DNA of 64,000 nt from Panopea generosa (GCA_029582155.1 CM055905.1:8026995-8090994), one strand, 5' to 3'. Numbered from the stretch's first letter, positions 12,959 through 25,281 are shown. Notes: generated by a model not told the origin, from the letters alone. Numbers and translations: made by a program.

Positions 12959-14310
12959 AATAGAATATTGTAGATAGCATTAATTGGAATATTGCACAAC
13001 ACCCAAATAGCATTAAATGGAATCTTGCACAACACCCAAATAGCATTAAATGGAATCTTGCACAATACCCAATCAGCATTAAGTGGAATATTTATGTGTA
13101 CAGTACACAAACAGCATTAAGTGGAATTCTCATTTGTACAGTACCCAAACAGCACTAAATGAAATATTCCTGTGTACAATACCCAAACAGGCATTAAATG
13201 GAATATTGCACAATACCCAAACAGCACTAAATGGAATATTTCTATGTACAATACCCAAACAGCGTTAAATGGAATATTGCACAATACCAAAACAGCACTA
13301 AATGAAATATTCTATGTACAATACCCAAACAGCAGTTAAATGGAATATTGCACAATACCAAAACAGCACTAAATGAAATATTCCTATGTACAATACCCAA
13401 ACAGCGTTAAATGGAATATTGCACAATACCCAAACAGCATTAAATGAAATTTTCCCCTGTACAATACCCAAACCGCGTTAAATGGACTATTGCACCATAT
13501 CCAAATAGCATCAAATGGAATATTGCACAATACCCAAATTGTATGGAATGGAATAGTGCACAATACCCAAACAGCATTAAGTGGAATATTGCGCAATACC
13601 AAAACAGCATTAAGTGGAATATTGCGCAATACCCAAACAGCATTAAGTGGAATATTGCGCAATACCAAAACAGCATTAAATGGAATATTGCGAAATACTT
13701 AAACAGCATTAAATGGAATATTGCATAATACCCATTAAATGGAATATTGCGCAATACCTAAACAGCATTAAATGGAATATTGCATAATACCCATAAATGG
13801 AATATTGCGCAATACCTAAACAGCATTAAATGGAATATTGCGCAATACCCATTAAATGGAATATTGCGCAATACCAAAACAGCATTAAGTGGAATATTGG
13901 GCAATACCAAAACAGCATTAAATGGAATATTGCGCAATACCAAAACAGCATTAAATGGAATATTGCGCAATACCAAAACAGCATTAAATGGAATATTTCG
14001 CAATACTTAAACAGCATTAAATGGAATATTGCATAATACCCATTAAATGGAATATTGCGCAATACCTAAACAGCATTAAATGGAATATTGCGCAATACCC
14101 ATTAAATGGAATATTGCGCAATACCAAAACAGCATTAAGTGGAATATTGCGCAATACCCAAACAGCATTAAGTGGACTATTGCGCAATACCAAAACAGCA
14201 TTAAATGGAATATTGCGAAATACTTAACAGCATTAAATGGAATATTGCATAAATGCCAATTAAATGGAATATTGCGCAATACCTAAACAGCATTAAATGA
14301 AAAATGCATT
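12959..14310 (+). repeat. 32-bp variant of the same minisatellite with C/EBP-type palindromes
   Basis: The unit shortens to about 32 bases (checked at 13941 and 13973). CATTTGTACGATA is replaced by TATTGCACAATA and then TATTGCGCAATA. By eye, 15 copies of ATTGCGCAAT occur between about 13580 and 14280. Some units carry a further deletion (TACCCATTAAATGG). Overlapping ORFs here on both strands are by-products of the period. Confidence 0.9.
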
Positions 14311-14683
14311 TGTACAATTGCACAGTGCTCAAACATTGCCATAATTATGCAATGTTAATTATTGTGCAAAAGTACATGAAATTATTAATGTGTACACTTA
14401 CTTTGCATATACAGTATTTGAACAGCGTTTAATTAATAAATATGCAGGTATACATGTGTTCAGATACACACATGCATTTCTTTACATTGAGAACTATACA
14501 CCTGCAGGTAGAAGCAAAGTGTATCGCTCTACAAACAGGTTTCACTATGGTATTAGAACAGTACATCACACTCAATCATTCTAAATGCTTTAGTCCACAT
14601 GTTAGCTAATTCTTTTTTACAGAAATTAGTTATTTTAACATTTGGGCTGAGTTGTTCAGAGCTGTTATAGATGAGGTAGTGTA
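14311..14683. other. Intronic sequence, nothing recognised
   Basis: AT-rich sequence following the array, with no exon or repeat recognised. Confidence 0.35.
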
Positions 14684-15152
14684 CGTTTCACTTCATAGTT
14701 GTGTTCCCGTTTTTTGTGACGGTACCAAGATTATTCGGCTTAAACAAGTCCTGTGTAATTTGGTTAGTAATATTTTCAAAATGGTTCATAATCTACGTGA
14801 TTTCTTACTTAAGAGTAGAAGAGCAAATGCTAGCGTGGAATATACCGCAATGAGACATCACTTGTTTTTTGTTTTTTTTAAAAAGTGATTTTTATTGGAT
14901 TTTAACAGATGGATTTATTTAAGAGCATTTGAGGATTTCTTTTATAAAAAAATCACCTAAGGTTGTCCCTGAACTGTCTTTAAAAAGAACATTATGGTCA
15001 ACCCACCAGTTAGTGTGTATTTTATGTACAGACACATTTCCTGCTATGGAATAAATCCTTCAAAACATTTCTATGTGGATTTATTTACCGCGGAAATTTT
15101 AGACCTCATTTTTTATGGAAATTAGAGCAAAAAATAACTGTGTTGTGAGACC
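14684..15152 (+). mobile_element. Dispersed MITE-like repeat, copy 1
   Basis: Aligns by eye along its length with 28019-28568 and partly with the reverse complement of 59917-60187; shared landmarks include GTAATATTTTCAAAATGG and the end GTG(T/A)xGTGAGACCTGA. The best copies show inverted ends of the GGTCTCACTxTGCAG type. It is non-coding, probably a non-autonomous DNA transposon. Confidence 0.6.
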
Positions 15153-15559
15153 TGAGATGCATGTTCAATATCTTTAGAATTCAAAATGTTCTTATAAAAT
15201 ATATGGTATGGTGTGCTTGTACGTAGAATGACATTGCGTTACGATTACCAGTAATCTGTAACATTGAACGAACTAATATCAAACTACGACGATTCGAAAT
15301 TCCATCTTAACGTAGTTTTAAGGTAGCAGCTTTAAACAACTGCAATACTTTCTGAAGCTTTTCTTTTTCTGACATTTGTTTTCAATGAAGTGATAGAATT
15401 ATTTCCAATATAAGAGAGAAGAGACGATTTTGTTAAAACTATTTTGCTCTTTTTATAAGCATTTATTTCCTAATGGAGTTTTAAAGCAAATTTCAACACG
15501 TTATCGCATATAATTTATGTGTCATCTATACATATATACATACTATGGCTGACATATTT
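15153..15559. other. Intronic sequence, nothing recognised
   Basis: AT-rich sequence with no exon, RNA or repeat recognised. Confidence 0.35.
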
Positions 15560-16345
15560 ATATTAAAATAAGTATACATGAAAAATTACTTGGAGTTATG
15601 ATTGATAATACGCTGTCTTGGCATACTCAAGTCGACAATGTTATAAAGAAATGTAATTCATTACTTTATCTTCTATCTTGCATCAACGTATTTCTTTCTG
15701 TACCAATGCGTAATGTTTTTAATGCTTACATTTTACCACATTTAGATTACTGTTGTGTAATTTGGGGAAATTGTAATATTTCACTTGTAGATAAAATTGT
15801 TAGGTTTCAAAAGAGAGCTACCTAGACTTACCCTCGATAAAAATTACGATACTCCTTCTTCTGAATTATTCACAGAGCTTAAACGTTTACTGAAAGAGTT
15901 AGATTTCATGTATAATTTATTAAATGACCAGGCTCCTGCATATCTCAAAGATATATTTACTCCAACAGCTAATGTTCATACACGCACACTACGGTCATCC
16001 TCTAATCTACAGTTGTATTCTCCTAAGCATAATTCTGAAATGTTTCGAAATTCGTTTAGCTTATTCAGGCTCTTCGTTGTGGAACTTTATTCCGTCTTAT
16101 ATAAAAAATGCCAATTCCGATAATCAGTCCAAAGCTTTATATTTACGATGGAGTAAAAATGCTTAGCAATTCTATTAAATCGGGTAGCTCTTTTCAAAAT
16201 TGATATACATTCATATAATAAAATTATATACTTGTTTATTTCTTTTGTTTATATGTTAAATTAATGTTGTACTTTGTAAATATGTTGAGGGCCTAATGGA
16301 AGATTGAATTTATTCAAATGAGTTCTCTCGTTAATAAAAGTCTTT
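15560..16345 (+). pseudogene. 5'-truncated non-LTR retrotransposon (RT C-terminus)
   Basis: Open frames at 15598-15825, 15797-16123 and 15924-16166 are consecutive pieces of one polypeptide broken by frameshifts. The first holds the LGVMIDNTLSWxxQVD and LDYCxxIWG motifs that follow the polymerase core in jockey/CR1-like LINE reverse transcriptases. The later pieces read LYNLLNDQAPAYL and SGSSLWNFIP, a typical LINE C-terminus. The palm motifs are absent, so it is dead. The 3' end passes directly into the (TTA)n microsatellite. Confidence 0.85.
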
Positions 16346-16845
<500 letters not shown>

Positions 16846-17098
16846 GGCGTAAGACCTATTGGAAAAGGACAACAAACTACATGTATATGTCACTATTGCT
16901 TAGTTTCAGACCCTTTAAACAACTTCACATGTACCCTGTCTCGATATAGAGAGATATCATTATCTCTGCATTGCGTTCAAACTCCGTAGTGATAACCCAG
17001 GGGTTCCTCTGAGACGGGGACCATTTGCCCTAGGGACTAAACTCCGTAGAATCGCACATTTTCTCTAAACTGGATTTTTCTATATTTTTTTTCCACAG

Positions 17099-17304
17099 GC
17101 GATGCCCGACATGAACGGCTCGGGCGATTGTCGCTACTGTGCCGGGTGTGGATGCCGTATTGACGATCGATATTTCCTGATGGCCGCCGAGAAACATTGG
17201 CACGTGCACTGTTTACAGTGTTATGATTGTAAACTACACCTTGATAACGAGCTCACGTGCTTTGTGCGCGAGGGTAACGTGTACTGCAAGGAGGACTACT
17301 ATAG
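17099..17304 (+). CDS. Lhx2/9: Lhx2/9 (apterous-type) LIM-homeodomain protein, exon 2: LIM1 domain
   Basis: The exon begins after TTTTTTTTCCACAG (phase 0) and ends at TATAG|GTAAGT (phase 2). It encodes AMPDMNGSG, then a complete first LIM zinc-binding domain: CAGC, WHVHC, CLQCYDC, TCF and YCKEDYYR supply the Cys/His/Asp ligands. The match to the LHX2/LHX9 LIM1 (CAGCG, DRY, ELTCF, YCKEDYYR) is strong, and MP-x-x before the domain aligns with the same exon border there. LIM domains of this class bind the LDB/Chip cofactor in the nucleus. Lhx2/9 proteins pattern eye, limb or wing and neurons in other animals. The ortholog group is secure; a local name for this species is not known. Confidence 0.95.
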
Positions 17305-17381
17305 GTAAGTAGCCATGGCGACATACCTTCTCTTCTTTGTTCTCACCGAGGTGGCGAATGCTTTATTAAATCGACACCACA

Positions 17382-17660
17382 ACGTGGTCTAGCAGTAGAG
17401 CGTCTGCCTCGCATGCGGAAGGTCGTGGTTTCGATTCCAGGCCGGGTAATACCAAAGACTTGAAAAATGGTACTAGACGCTTCCTCGCTTGGCGCTCAGT
17501 ATTAAGAGGATAGTTCTAGATCTGGTCGGTCCGGTGTCTGTATAATGTGACTGGGTGGGGTATTATACCATGTGTTATCGACATGATACTCCAGTGTGGC
17601 AGCGCTCAGAAAACTGCCTCAAGTAGACACCGTCGCGATGTGACTGAAAAATTGTTGAAA
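17382..17660 (+). mobile_element. tRNA-derived SINE (family shared with 27533 and 41149)
   Basis: The head has an A-box-like GTGGTCTAGCAGTAGAGCG and B box GGTTTCGATTCC. The body includes CGCTTGGCGCTCAGTATTAA and the GGTGTCTGTATAATGTGACT segment. It aligns end to end with the reverse complement of 27533-27842 and more loosely with 41149-41400. It lies 78 bases downstream of exon 2. Confidence 0.85.
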
Positions 17661-18599
17661 GCGACACCATACAACAACAACGTTATTAAATTAAATGTCA
17701 GCAAACCGCCATCGTGTGTTAGTAACTAATACGCAAAGGGACACACGGAAAAATTGATAATTTTTCACTTTTAACTGTTTCTGAAAATTATGAATCTTAA
17801 GAATGCAATTATGAAAATAGATCATCACAGTATTTGTTCAGACCTTTAATTTCGTTTTTTTGGAAAGGGGCATAACTCTTGTAATTGGTAGAAAGGCATC
17901 ACAACTATTTGGCATATTTGTGGTCGTGGTATTATATGCCGAAAAGTATAACAAATATCTTAGTTTCATCATATAGAAGAATAAAAAATGTCAATATGAT
18001 TGTATTGATAACGACGCTCCACGCAGTATTTATTACATGGAGGGTATTTGAGTATTTGTTAATCATTTTGTGTAAGGAATGGTCGTAACTAATGTTCGTG
18101 TAAATTGTGACCAAATCCTTTTGCTTATATGTATATTAAAAGCAATAAAATATGTTTAAAACCTACATATTTATAATGACATTAATATACAAAGAGTTCA
18201 ATCACTTCACCTACCGTATGCATGATTTAGTCTCGGTCACCCTGAATACAACCAGTGTGATCTTCCTAATATATACCTTAAAACACGCATATCTATACAA
18301 AAAAATATATATTATATTAATAAAAAGACTGCCAACGTAGCGTGTATAATGGCATTATTCTTCCAAAAATTCCTACTTATTGTATCGTCATGTTCACCTG
18401 TAAGATGTTTAAACAGATTAAATAATACTTAAACATACCTGCAACCAAAATCTGCGCTCAAATCGGATTAAGCAGTAAACGCTGCAGTCAGACAATAGTT
18501 GTCCTGGGTCGGTTCTTACATGGACGGATTAAAATAAGCATCTGGCTGTTTGTTAGTTACTATTCGGTCAAGCGTATTGTTCTTTGTATATCTTTTTTT
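17661..18599. other. Intron 2 sequence, nothing recognised
   Basis: AT-rich; short open frames at 17885-18340 have no protein character or splice support. Confidence 0.4.
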
Positions 18600-19047
18600 A
18601 AAAAAACTTATTTGTTTTGCATCGATTGAGAAAAACGTTCTTACAACTGATACTTTATCACGCTTGAAGTCTTCCTGGGTAGATCCTGGGTAGATCCTGG
18701 GTAGATCCTGGTCTTGGTAGATCCTGGGTAGATCCTGGTCTTGGTAGATCCTGGGTAGATCCTGGGTAGATCCTGGGTAGATCCTGGGTAGATCCTGGTC
18801 TTGGTAGATCCTGGGTAGATCCTGGGTAGATCCTGGGTAGATCCTGGGTAGATCCTGGTCTTGGTAGATCCTGGTCTTGGTAGATCCTGGGTAGATCCTG
18901 GGTTGAGCCAGTACGAAGCATTTGCGCATAACGTGTCTTTTTTTTCAATTACACAAAAACATGGGAGGGGATTGGACTCACGGTCTTCTCTCACCCCACC
19001 CACACGATCCCGGGTCAGATGCTAAAGCACTAGACCACGCGCTCAGT
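18600..19047 (-). mobile_element. SINE, antisense, with an internal tandem expansion
   Basis: On the - strand a tRNA-like head (GCGCGTGGTCTAGTGC near 19045, eroded B box near 18990) is followed by the GTACTGGCTCAACCC segment, then an expanded array, then CTTCCCAGGAAGAC-like tail sequence ending near ATCGATGCAAAAC. Other copies have a single CCAGGATCTACC-like segment at the place where the array lies here. Confidence 0.7.
18676..18903 (+). repeat. 11/16-bp minisatellite grown inside a SINE
   Basis: About 19 copies of GGTAGATCCTG (11 bases), some with an inserted TCTTG making 16 bases. On the - strand all three frames are open across it (PGSTQDLPRIY-type), which explains the 96-, 120- and 137-codon ORFs. 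Confidence 0.95.
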
Positions 19048-19178
19048 TTTGTAGTTTAGTGAACACATGGTCGAATTTGTTTGTGTTATGTGTTTATTCT
19101 GTTCTGTTGATTGCGTTTAAATATTTACACGTTTAACGTATATGGTAGTATTTATTGCTTATATCACTTTCTTCTTAT

Positions 19179-19180
<2 letters not shown>

Positions 19181-19250
<70 letters not shown>
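19181..19250 (+). repeat. (CT)n microsatellite
   Basis: About 35 uninterrupted CT dinucleotides in intron 2. Confidence 0.98.
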
Positions 19251-19254
<4 letters not shown>

Positions 19255-19478
19255 TGGAAATATGAGTATAGTTATTTAATTAAAAATTAAACACAGAACT
19301 ACTTCGATACTTTTATTATGATACCGATGTAAATTGATTGAGAAAAAATGTAACACTTGGTAATATGGACCACGAACGTTCGAAATCTGTCCTTTACCAT
19401 TTACAACAGTTATGAGTAATAATACATGAAAGTAGTGCTAGTCGTAATGTAATAAATATTCACACGCCTGCCTCGTGT

Positions 19479-19751
19479 GATTGGTATTATTGTAGCGTTT
19501 GGATCATTTCATGCAACATTTTTTTTAGAAATGACATAATACAATGACCACAGTTTATTGTTTTATTTATTTCAAATACATGAAAAAAATATCGACGAAT
19601 AAAAAGTAGTCCCTGTCGCGTATGATCATTTCGGCGGTGCTCAACACTGCAACGTTTGATCACGACGACATAAGCAGTGCCAAAAGGCGTGGCCCTGCCA
19701 GTGACCTAATTACATTAATTAGGTCACTGCCAGGGCCACGCCTTTTGGCAC
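19479..19751 (+). mobile_element. Dispersed repeat ending in a perfect 36-bp hairpin
   Basis: Positions 19479-19676 align by eye with 62798-62995 (shared AGTAGTCC, GCGTATGA, GGCGGTG, CATAAGCAG). Positions 19677-19712 are the exact reverse complement of 19716-19751, with only the 3-base loop CAT between. The second copy at 62996-63016 has CTTGGCCTTTTGGCA at the same place but no inverted duplication. Confidence 0.8.
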
Positions 19752-19879
19752 AAATCCCGGCTGAAAACGAAATTGAGAGTTAAATTAAAGCGAAATAGCG
19801 TTTAATGAAAATTGATAACAAAATATGCTGTTTATATCACGAAAACTTGTTAAACGGTTAATGAGCACATTTATTCATG

Positions 19880-20420
19880 TTTATAAATTATGAGTCTATT
19901 GGAAGGGTATGAAAGTTGTACATTATTTTTTAAACCCGTTGCTCCGTTCCGAAGACATAATAACTGTCCGCCTGGAATTTCCTTCGTGTCATATACAAGC
20001 ACGTTGCCATGGCATCCCATCCAGACGCCATGCTGTGACTATATACGGAAATATTTTCCTCTGCTATCACATCCCTTGCAGAGAGAGAATTATTCCGCCT
20101 GGTTCCCAATCTGTCTGCTCTAATCGCTTATTGAAGTCAATCTGCACCCATGCGTAACCTGTCAGCGGCGCCCCCTACATTGTAATTAATCCCTCTCGCA
20201 GTGACTCTAACGTCCAATTTGTGTGGGGACACCGAGCTAAACAAGCCCCTTTATTCCTGCTATATTCAATTATGCAAAAAGGACTTCCAAAATTATCTCT
20301 GAATTGGTGATGTAACCCAGCGATGCATTTCTGAGGCGGCCTCAATGACTGTAACAACATAACAATGCATTCGCGTCCCCTCTAACTACGTTATATAATT
20401 ATTACTCGACTGAGATTCTA
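19880..20420. promoter_or_regulatory. Candidate intronic enhancer of Lhx2/9
   Basis: A 540-base stretch of balanced, high-complexity sequence in otherwise AT-rich, repeat-laden intron 2. It contains a TGTAATTAAT homeodomain-type core (about 20180), ATTATGCAAA resembling a POU octamer (about 20270), and several GC-rich blocks. It lacks exon structure. No comparison could be run, so conservation is untested. Confidence 0.3.
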
Positions 20421-20903
20421 TGAAGCGTCAGTGCTGACAGTGATGCGTTCAATGTCGATCACAAACTCAACCAAACGTTTACTCATGTGGAAGCACGAAG
20501 ATGTATAATGTCTATTCATCTGTATGCATATTTGTTCTGATATTTATCCAAAAAAAAAGCAAACACATCACATTAAATAATTCACTAAATTCTGTTTCTT
20601 ACTTTACCCATCTAAAACGTCAGCAGAACTAAAGTTCACTTAATGCCCCTATTGGACTATACGGTTGTCATGTGTCGTCTGCTTTTTTGATTTGACAGAT
20701 AGTGATAACACGTATCATGTTTTGTTCTCAAGACAACCATCTAAATTCTGAATTCCTGCGGGGTTTCGTACTAAATGTCCTAGAAGACAAGTCCATGTAA
20801 AAGTTGTATTGCCGCGAAAGACAAACGTTTCGGAAATGATATATATTCTTTTCTGCAGGGCATCATATTATTCCATTATTTCATTCATTCTTTTATTTTT
20901 CAG
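20421..20903. other. Intron 2 end, nothing recognised
   Basis: AT-rich sequence up to the polypyrimidine tract and acceptor CAG at 20901-20903. Confidence 0.4.
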
Positions 20904-21271
20904 AAGATTTTCAATAAAGTGCTGCGCGAAGTGTCGTCTGGGTATTGCGGCAAATGAAATGGTCATGCGCGCTAAAGACTATGTGTATCACATGACCTGC
21001 TTCACGTGCTGTGTGTGCAATAAGACATTGTTACCAGGAGACTATTTTGGAATGAGAGACAGTTTAATTTACTGCCGTGAAGATTATGAAGGAATAATGC
21101 AGGGAGTCCCCCAGGGTCATACACTACAGTCACCTTCCCCGGGGGTGATTCCCGCACCGGGTATTGATAACATTCCATATTTCACCGGAACTAAGCGAAC
21201 GCAGAAAGGCCGACCTCGGAAAAGGAAAATTGCAGCTCCTGAAGGCGTCGGATATTCGCACAGAGCTATGG
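20904..21271 (+). CDS. Lhx2/9: Lhx2/9 exon 3: LIM2 domain and basic linker
   Basis: Acceptor TTATTTTTCAG at 20903. The first base completes the AGA codon begun in exon 2, giving EDYYR-RFSIKCCAKC exactly as in LHX2/LHX9. The second LIM domain has CAKC, VYHMTC, CTCCVC-type spacing and YCREDYE. It is followed by a Pro/Gly-rich linker and QKGRPRKRK, a hallmark of the Lhx2/9 class and likely part of a nuclear localisation signal. The donor is ATGG|GTAAGT at 21271/21272 (phase 1). Open sequence upstream of 20904 is intron. Confidence 0.95.
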
Positions 21272-21689
21272 GTAAGTTTTTTTGTGTCTGTACCGGAAAT
21301 CACGTGATATTGTTGTGAGCAGTTAAACAATGGGATGCAAGAGTAGACCGCTCTCTCGTTCCTGTTTTTCTTCAGGATACAACAGGATTCTTTTTACAAT
21401 TGAACAGTGTTCATTCTTAGTGACGAATGGTGTGTTTTCAAATAATGTTAACAAAGGCCAATAAAAAAAGTTTATTATAAAAGCTGGGTTACGGCTTACA
21501 ATGGTAACAACGTCATTTTGTAGTCACTACCAAAATTCAACCGAATTTCGATAGTCAACCAAAATTCGACAAAAATGCATTTTGCACATGCGCAGTACGT
21601 TTTTTCGTCCCATTTTAATTTGATAAATAAGATACAAAGAAACGATATCGTCATCATCATCATTATTAGAAGTTAGATAATTAGTGTAG
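21272..21689. other. Start of intron 3, nothing recognised
   Basis: No repeat or exon was recognised between the donor and the microsatellite. Confidence 0.35.
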
Positions 21690-21773
21690 TTGTTGTTTGT
21701 TGTTGTCGTTGTTGTTGTTGCTGGTGTGCTGCTGCTGTTGTTGTTGTTGTTGTTGTTGTTGTTTTTGTTTTTT

Positions 21774-21830
<57 letters not shown>

Positions 21831-21862
21831 CCGTTATCGTTATCATTATCATTTATCATTTT
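21690..21862 (+). repeat. (GTT)n/(CGTTGT)n microsatellite
   Basis: GTTGTT-type runs followed by about ten CGTTGT hexamers; ORFs over it on both strands are artefacts. Confidence 0.95.
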
Positions 21863-23264
21863 CATTACAATATTTCATGAGAAAACTCAGTTCCTTTAGG
21901 TCCGCAAACAACATGTATATAAATAACATGAACTGTCTAAGTTCGAGTTATGTTATTTATTATTCATAACTCAGATAACAGAAACGGAAAGTAAATTACA
22001 TATATGTAATTTTTATATATGTATTGGGAGAGAACAATGATCTTTAAGTACAAGAAAAAACGTTTTTCAAAAGCGATATATATTGCTTAATACAGTCATA
22101 GCAATACATATTACAAGTACGGTTGTCCGCAAGGGTATTGATTTCGATTTTATTCAATCGTTTCTACATTTTTTTGTTTTGCATATTTGTACAAAACCAG
22201 GGCTCGCTATTGACCAAAAAATCGTACATTTTATGACTCAATTGTTCGACGTAGTGATTGTCCGAGACCCCCAATAGGACTGGTCAAAACGGCTTATAAC
22301 ATTGTCCACTGCCGTCAAACCTCAACAAGGTTTTGTCAAACACCTCGTCCTTCCAAGACCCCTGCTGTTTGAAATAAGCGGTTTTTAAATACGGATGTAT
22401 TAGCACAGTGAGACCCCTTTATTCCGCACAAGGGGTCTTTTCAGGGCCTGTTATTACATGGTCGAATTACAAAGGGTCTTTTAACGCGAAAGTGAGGGAG
22501 TATTTAGAGACTGTTTAGTGGTGTCGTTCGAGGTATTGTTTAACAAGGTGGGGTTTCATTTACAATCACATTTCACACTTGCGACATCTCAAGGGCGAAA
22601 GGAGAATTTATTGTATAGGGATGATTCACATCGGCGCTTATCAAATATCAAATAGTTTTTTTTGTCAAAAGAGCAGCGGACTTACCTATGGTGTTTATTT
22701 AAATGAATGACCGTGTAAATATTATGGTTGACGTTTTCTTCAAATGATGCACGGCGGTTTAATAAATGTCCATTATTCCTGGAATAGATTTCGGTTACTT
22801 GTGACCAAAAAAAACACACGCTAAATATAGTCAACTTTCATTAATTTTATAGACATAACAGAAAACATTCCAAGGATTCACCAATTTTAAAATAAAAAGT
22901 ATATTTTATACTTTCTAAAAGTGGCACTCGACGAATTTGATATTGTTTTTTTTTTATTAATATCGTTTTAGAAGAGTGTATGTCTACATGATACAAATAT
23001 GAAATATAAAATGTCTGTCTATGTAGGCAGATGCTTAATTTCGTTTTTAATTGGTTAGGCATCAAGAACTTATACATAGACTGGTCTCGTGTTATTGAGA
23101 ATGTTGTGTAAAATACAAGAGTATACACAAAAAAGTTAAAAATCGCTTTTCCTTTTCTATATAATTCCTTGCGAGTGCATATGGTTAAACTCAACACAAA
23201 CATTACTCGAATGTCGATCTCAGAGCCATCAAACACGAACGTCCAACTGCCATTGTCGATGTCG
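21863..23264. other. Intron 3 sequence, nothing recognised
   Basis: AT-rich. The 129-codon - strand frame at 22847-23236 is AT-driven and has no domain or splice support. A GC-richer patch around 22275-22520 contains AGTGAGACCCCTTTATT and AAGGGGTCTTTT and might be an old transposon piece, but no partner was found in the window. Confidence 0.35.
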
Positions 23265-24080
23265 TATTCAATTTTACACTAATGTTGATATACACATGTT
23301 GATCTCAGAGTCAATTTTACACTGATATTGGTCTACGAGTGCCGATCTTAGAGCCAACTTTACATTTATTTTGGTCTACGATTGTCGATCTCAAAGCTAA
23401 CTTTAAACTAATGTTGATCTACGATTGTCGATATCAGAACCAATTTTGCATTAATGTCGATCTACGAGTACCGACCTCAGAGTCAACTTTACACTAATGT
23501 TGATCTACGATTGTATATCTCAGAGCCAACTTTACACTTATGTCAATCTACGAGTGTCGATCTCATAGCCAATTTTACACTAATGTTGATCTACGAATGT
23601 CGACCTCAGAGCCAACTTTACACTGATGTTGATCTACGAGTGCCGATCTCAGAACCAACTTTACACTAATGTTGATCTACGAGTGTCGATCTCAGAACCA
23701 ACTTTACACTAATGTTGATCTACGAGTACCGACCTCAGAACCAACTTTACACTAATGTTGATCTACGAGTGCCGATCTCAGAACCAACTTTACACTAATG
23801 TTGATCTACGAGTGCCGATCTCAGAGCCAACTTTACACTAATGTTGATCTACGAGTGCCGATCTCAGAGCCAACTTTACACTAATGTTGATCTACGAGTG
23901 CCGATCTCAGAGCCAACTTTACACTTATGTCGATCTACGAGTGCCGATCTCAGAACCAACTTTACACTAATGTCGATCTACGAGTGTCGATCTCAGAACC
24001 AACTTTACACTAATGTCGATCTACGAGTGCCGATCTCAGAACCAACTTTACACTAATGTCGATCTCAAAGCCAACATAAC
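23265..24080 (+). repeat. 43-bp minisatellite array
   Basis: About 19 copies of a 43-base unit with the landmarks TTTACACTAATGTTGATC, TACGAGTGCCGATCTCAGA and (G/A)CCAAC. Period checked at 23761 and 23804. Copies diverge towards both ends. It lies in intron 3 of Lhx2/9. Confidence 0.95.
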
Positions 24081-25109
24081 AATAATTTTGATCTGAGATT
24101 GTCAAGCTAAGAGCCAGTTTAACGCGTTTAGCTTTTATGCATATCTAGTACTAGACAAATGTTTTGTGTGATATATTAAGGATTTGAGTTCCTCCGCCAA
24201 ATAATTTGTTCAGTGTTCATGCAAACTAAGGTCTATATTTCTTAGACCTTGCGCTGGGGGCATGAAATACAAGACAGTATCCTGAAATACATTCTATCAT
24301 CCGTTTATAATTATCTTTGTTATCGATGAAATATTTAATTTGAATGCCGTTCGATTAGTGGAGCATGTACTCTCTCTACTGATGTAAACTTGTACTGTAT
24401 AGAATACTACAACTACTGTTTCAAAATGTTTTGTCTGTGCGAAAGTGGGATTTTATTTTCAATCTTGGAGTGGATTTTTGAAATACCGAATACCCTTAGG
24501 TATAGTAAGTTGACTTTGAAGTCTAAGCGGCCCAGCAACCCGCCATTACAGAGTACCGCGTGGGGAAATTGGTGAATAAAAGAGGTTACCTGGGGTAACT
24601 AATTCCCTGGGAGGGGGCAAGGTTTCAACCAAATGTTGCGCCGGTCTTCATCAAGGACTTATTCACCGTTCATATACGCCGAACAATACCTCCGAGTGTA
24701 TCCTGTAGAATATGGACTGGCGATTAAGTTTCAATCTAATCAATCGTGCTATATATCCTTTATGGAGTTTTGTTCCGACCAGTTCATTCAAATGTTACCC
24801 CTAGGCTGGGTTTAACTTGGGTCGATCTGTAATGCACTGTAGTGAACAGGCACCGCTGTTGAACGATTTTTAGCAACGGTGCTTGACATGCAATGCGGAT
24901 AATAAGATGTTTCAAATAATGGACTGGATTTAGTGTGAAATGCAAATGGTATTTAATTGATCAAATCATATCATTCACTGCTGTGCTATTGAAATTTATA
25001 TTTTATTTTTATGATAGTGATAAAATATCAACTTAAATAATAGTGTATTCGATACAAGATAGACACACACACACACACCAATTAAAACAATAATAATAAT
25101 GATCATACT
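24081..25109. other. Intron 3 sequence, nothing recognised
   Basis: Short open frames at 24390-24575 and 24633-24815 have no recognisable features. A (CA)n tract lies at about 25062-25079. Confidence 0.35.
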
Positions 25110-25130
25110 GCTGCTTGCTGCTCCTGCAGC

Positions 25131-25171
<41 letters not shown>

Positions 25172-25195
25172 ATGCTGGTGGTGGTGGTGGTGATG
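25110..25195 (+). repeat. (GCT)n/(GAT)n/(GGT)n microsatellite
   Basis: Adjacent runs of three trinucleotides; overlapping Ala/Asp/Gly and Ser frames are artefacts. Confidence 0.95.
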
Positions 25196-25281
25196 ATGTC
25201 ATGCCAGACCCTCAGCATATCATATTCTTTAAATATCAGTTGTTTTTGCTTTTCAAACTTATTAACAATTTCTTCTTTCTA

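Noticed and set aside
7405-14286. Numerous 60-104 codon ORFs on both strands
   Set aside because: All follow the 38- and 32-base repeat period (NSIKWNIAQY-type and its antisense), with no start or splice logic.
22847-23236. 129-codon - strand frame
   Set aside because: AT-rich composition, no domain, no splice or start support.
24390-24815. Two short + strand frames as exons
   Set aside because: No splice sites in phase and no protein-like features.
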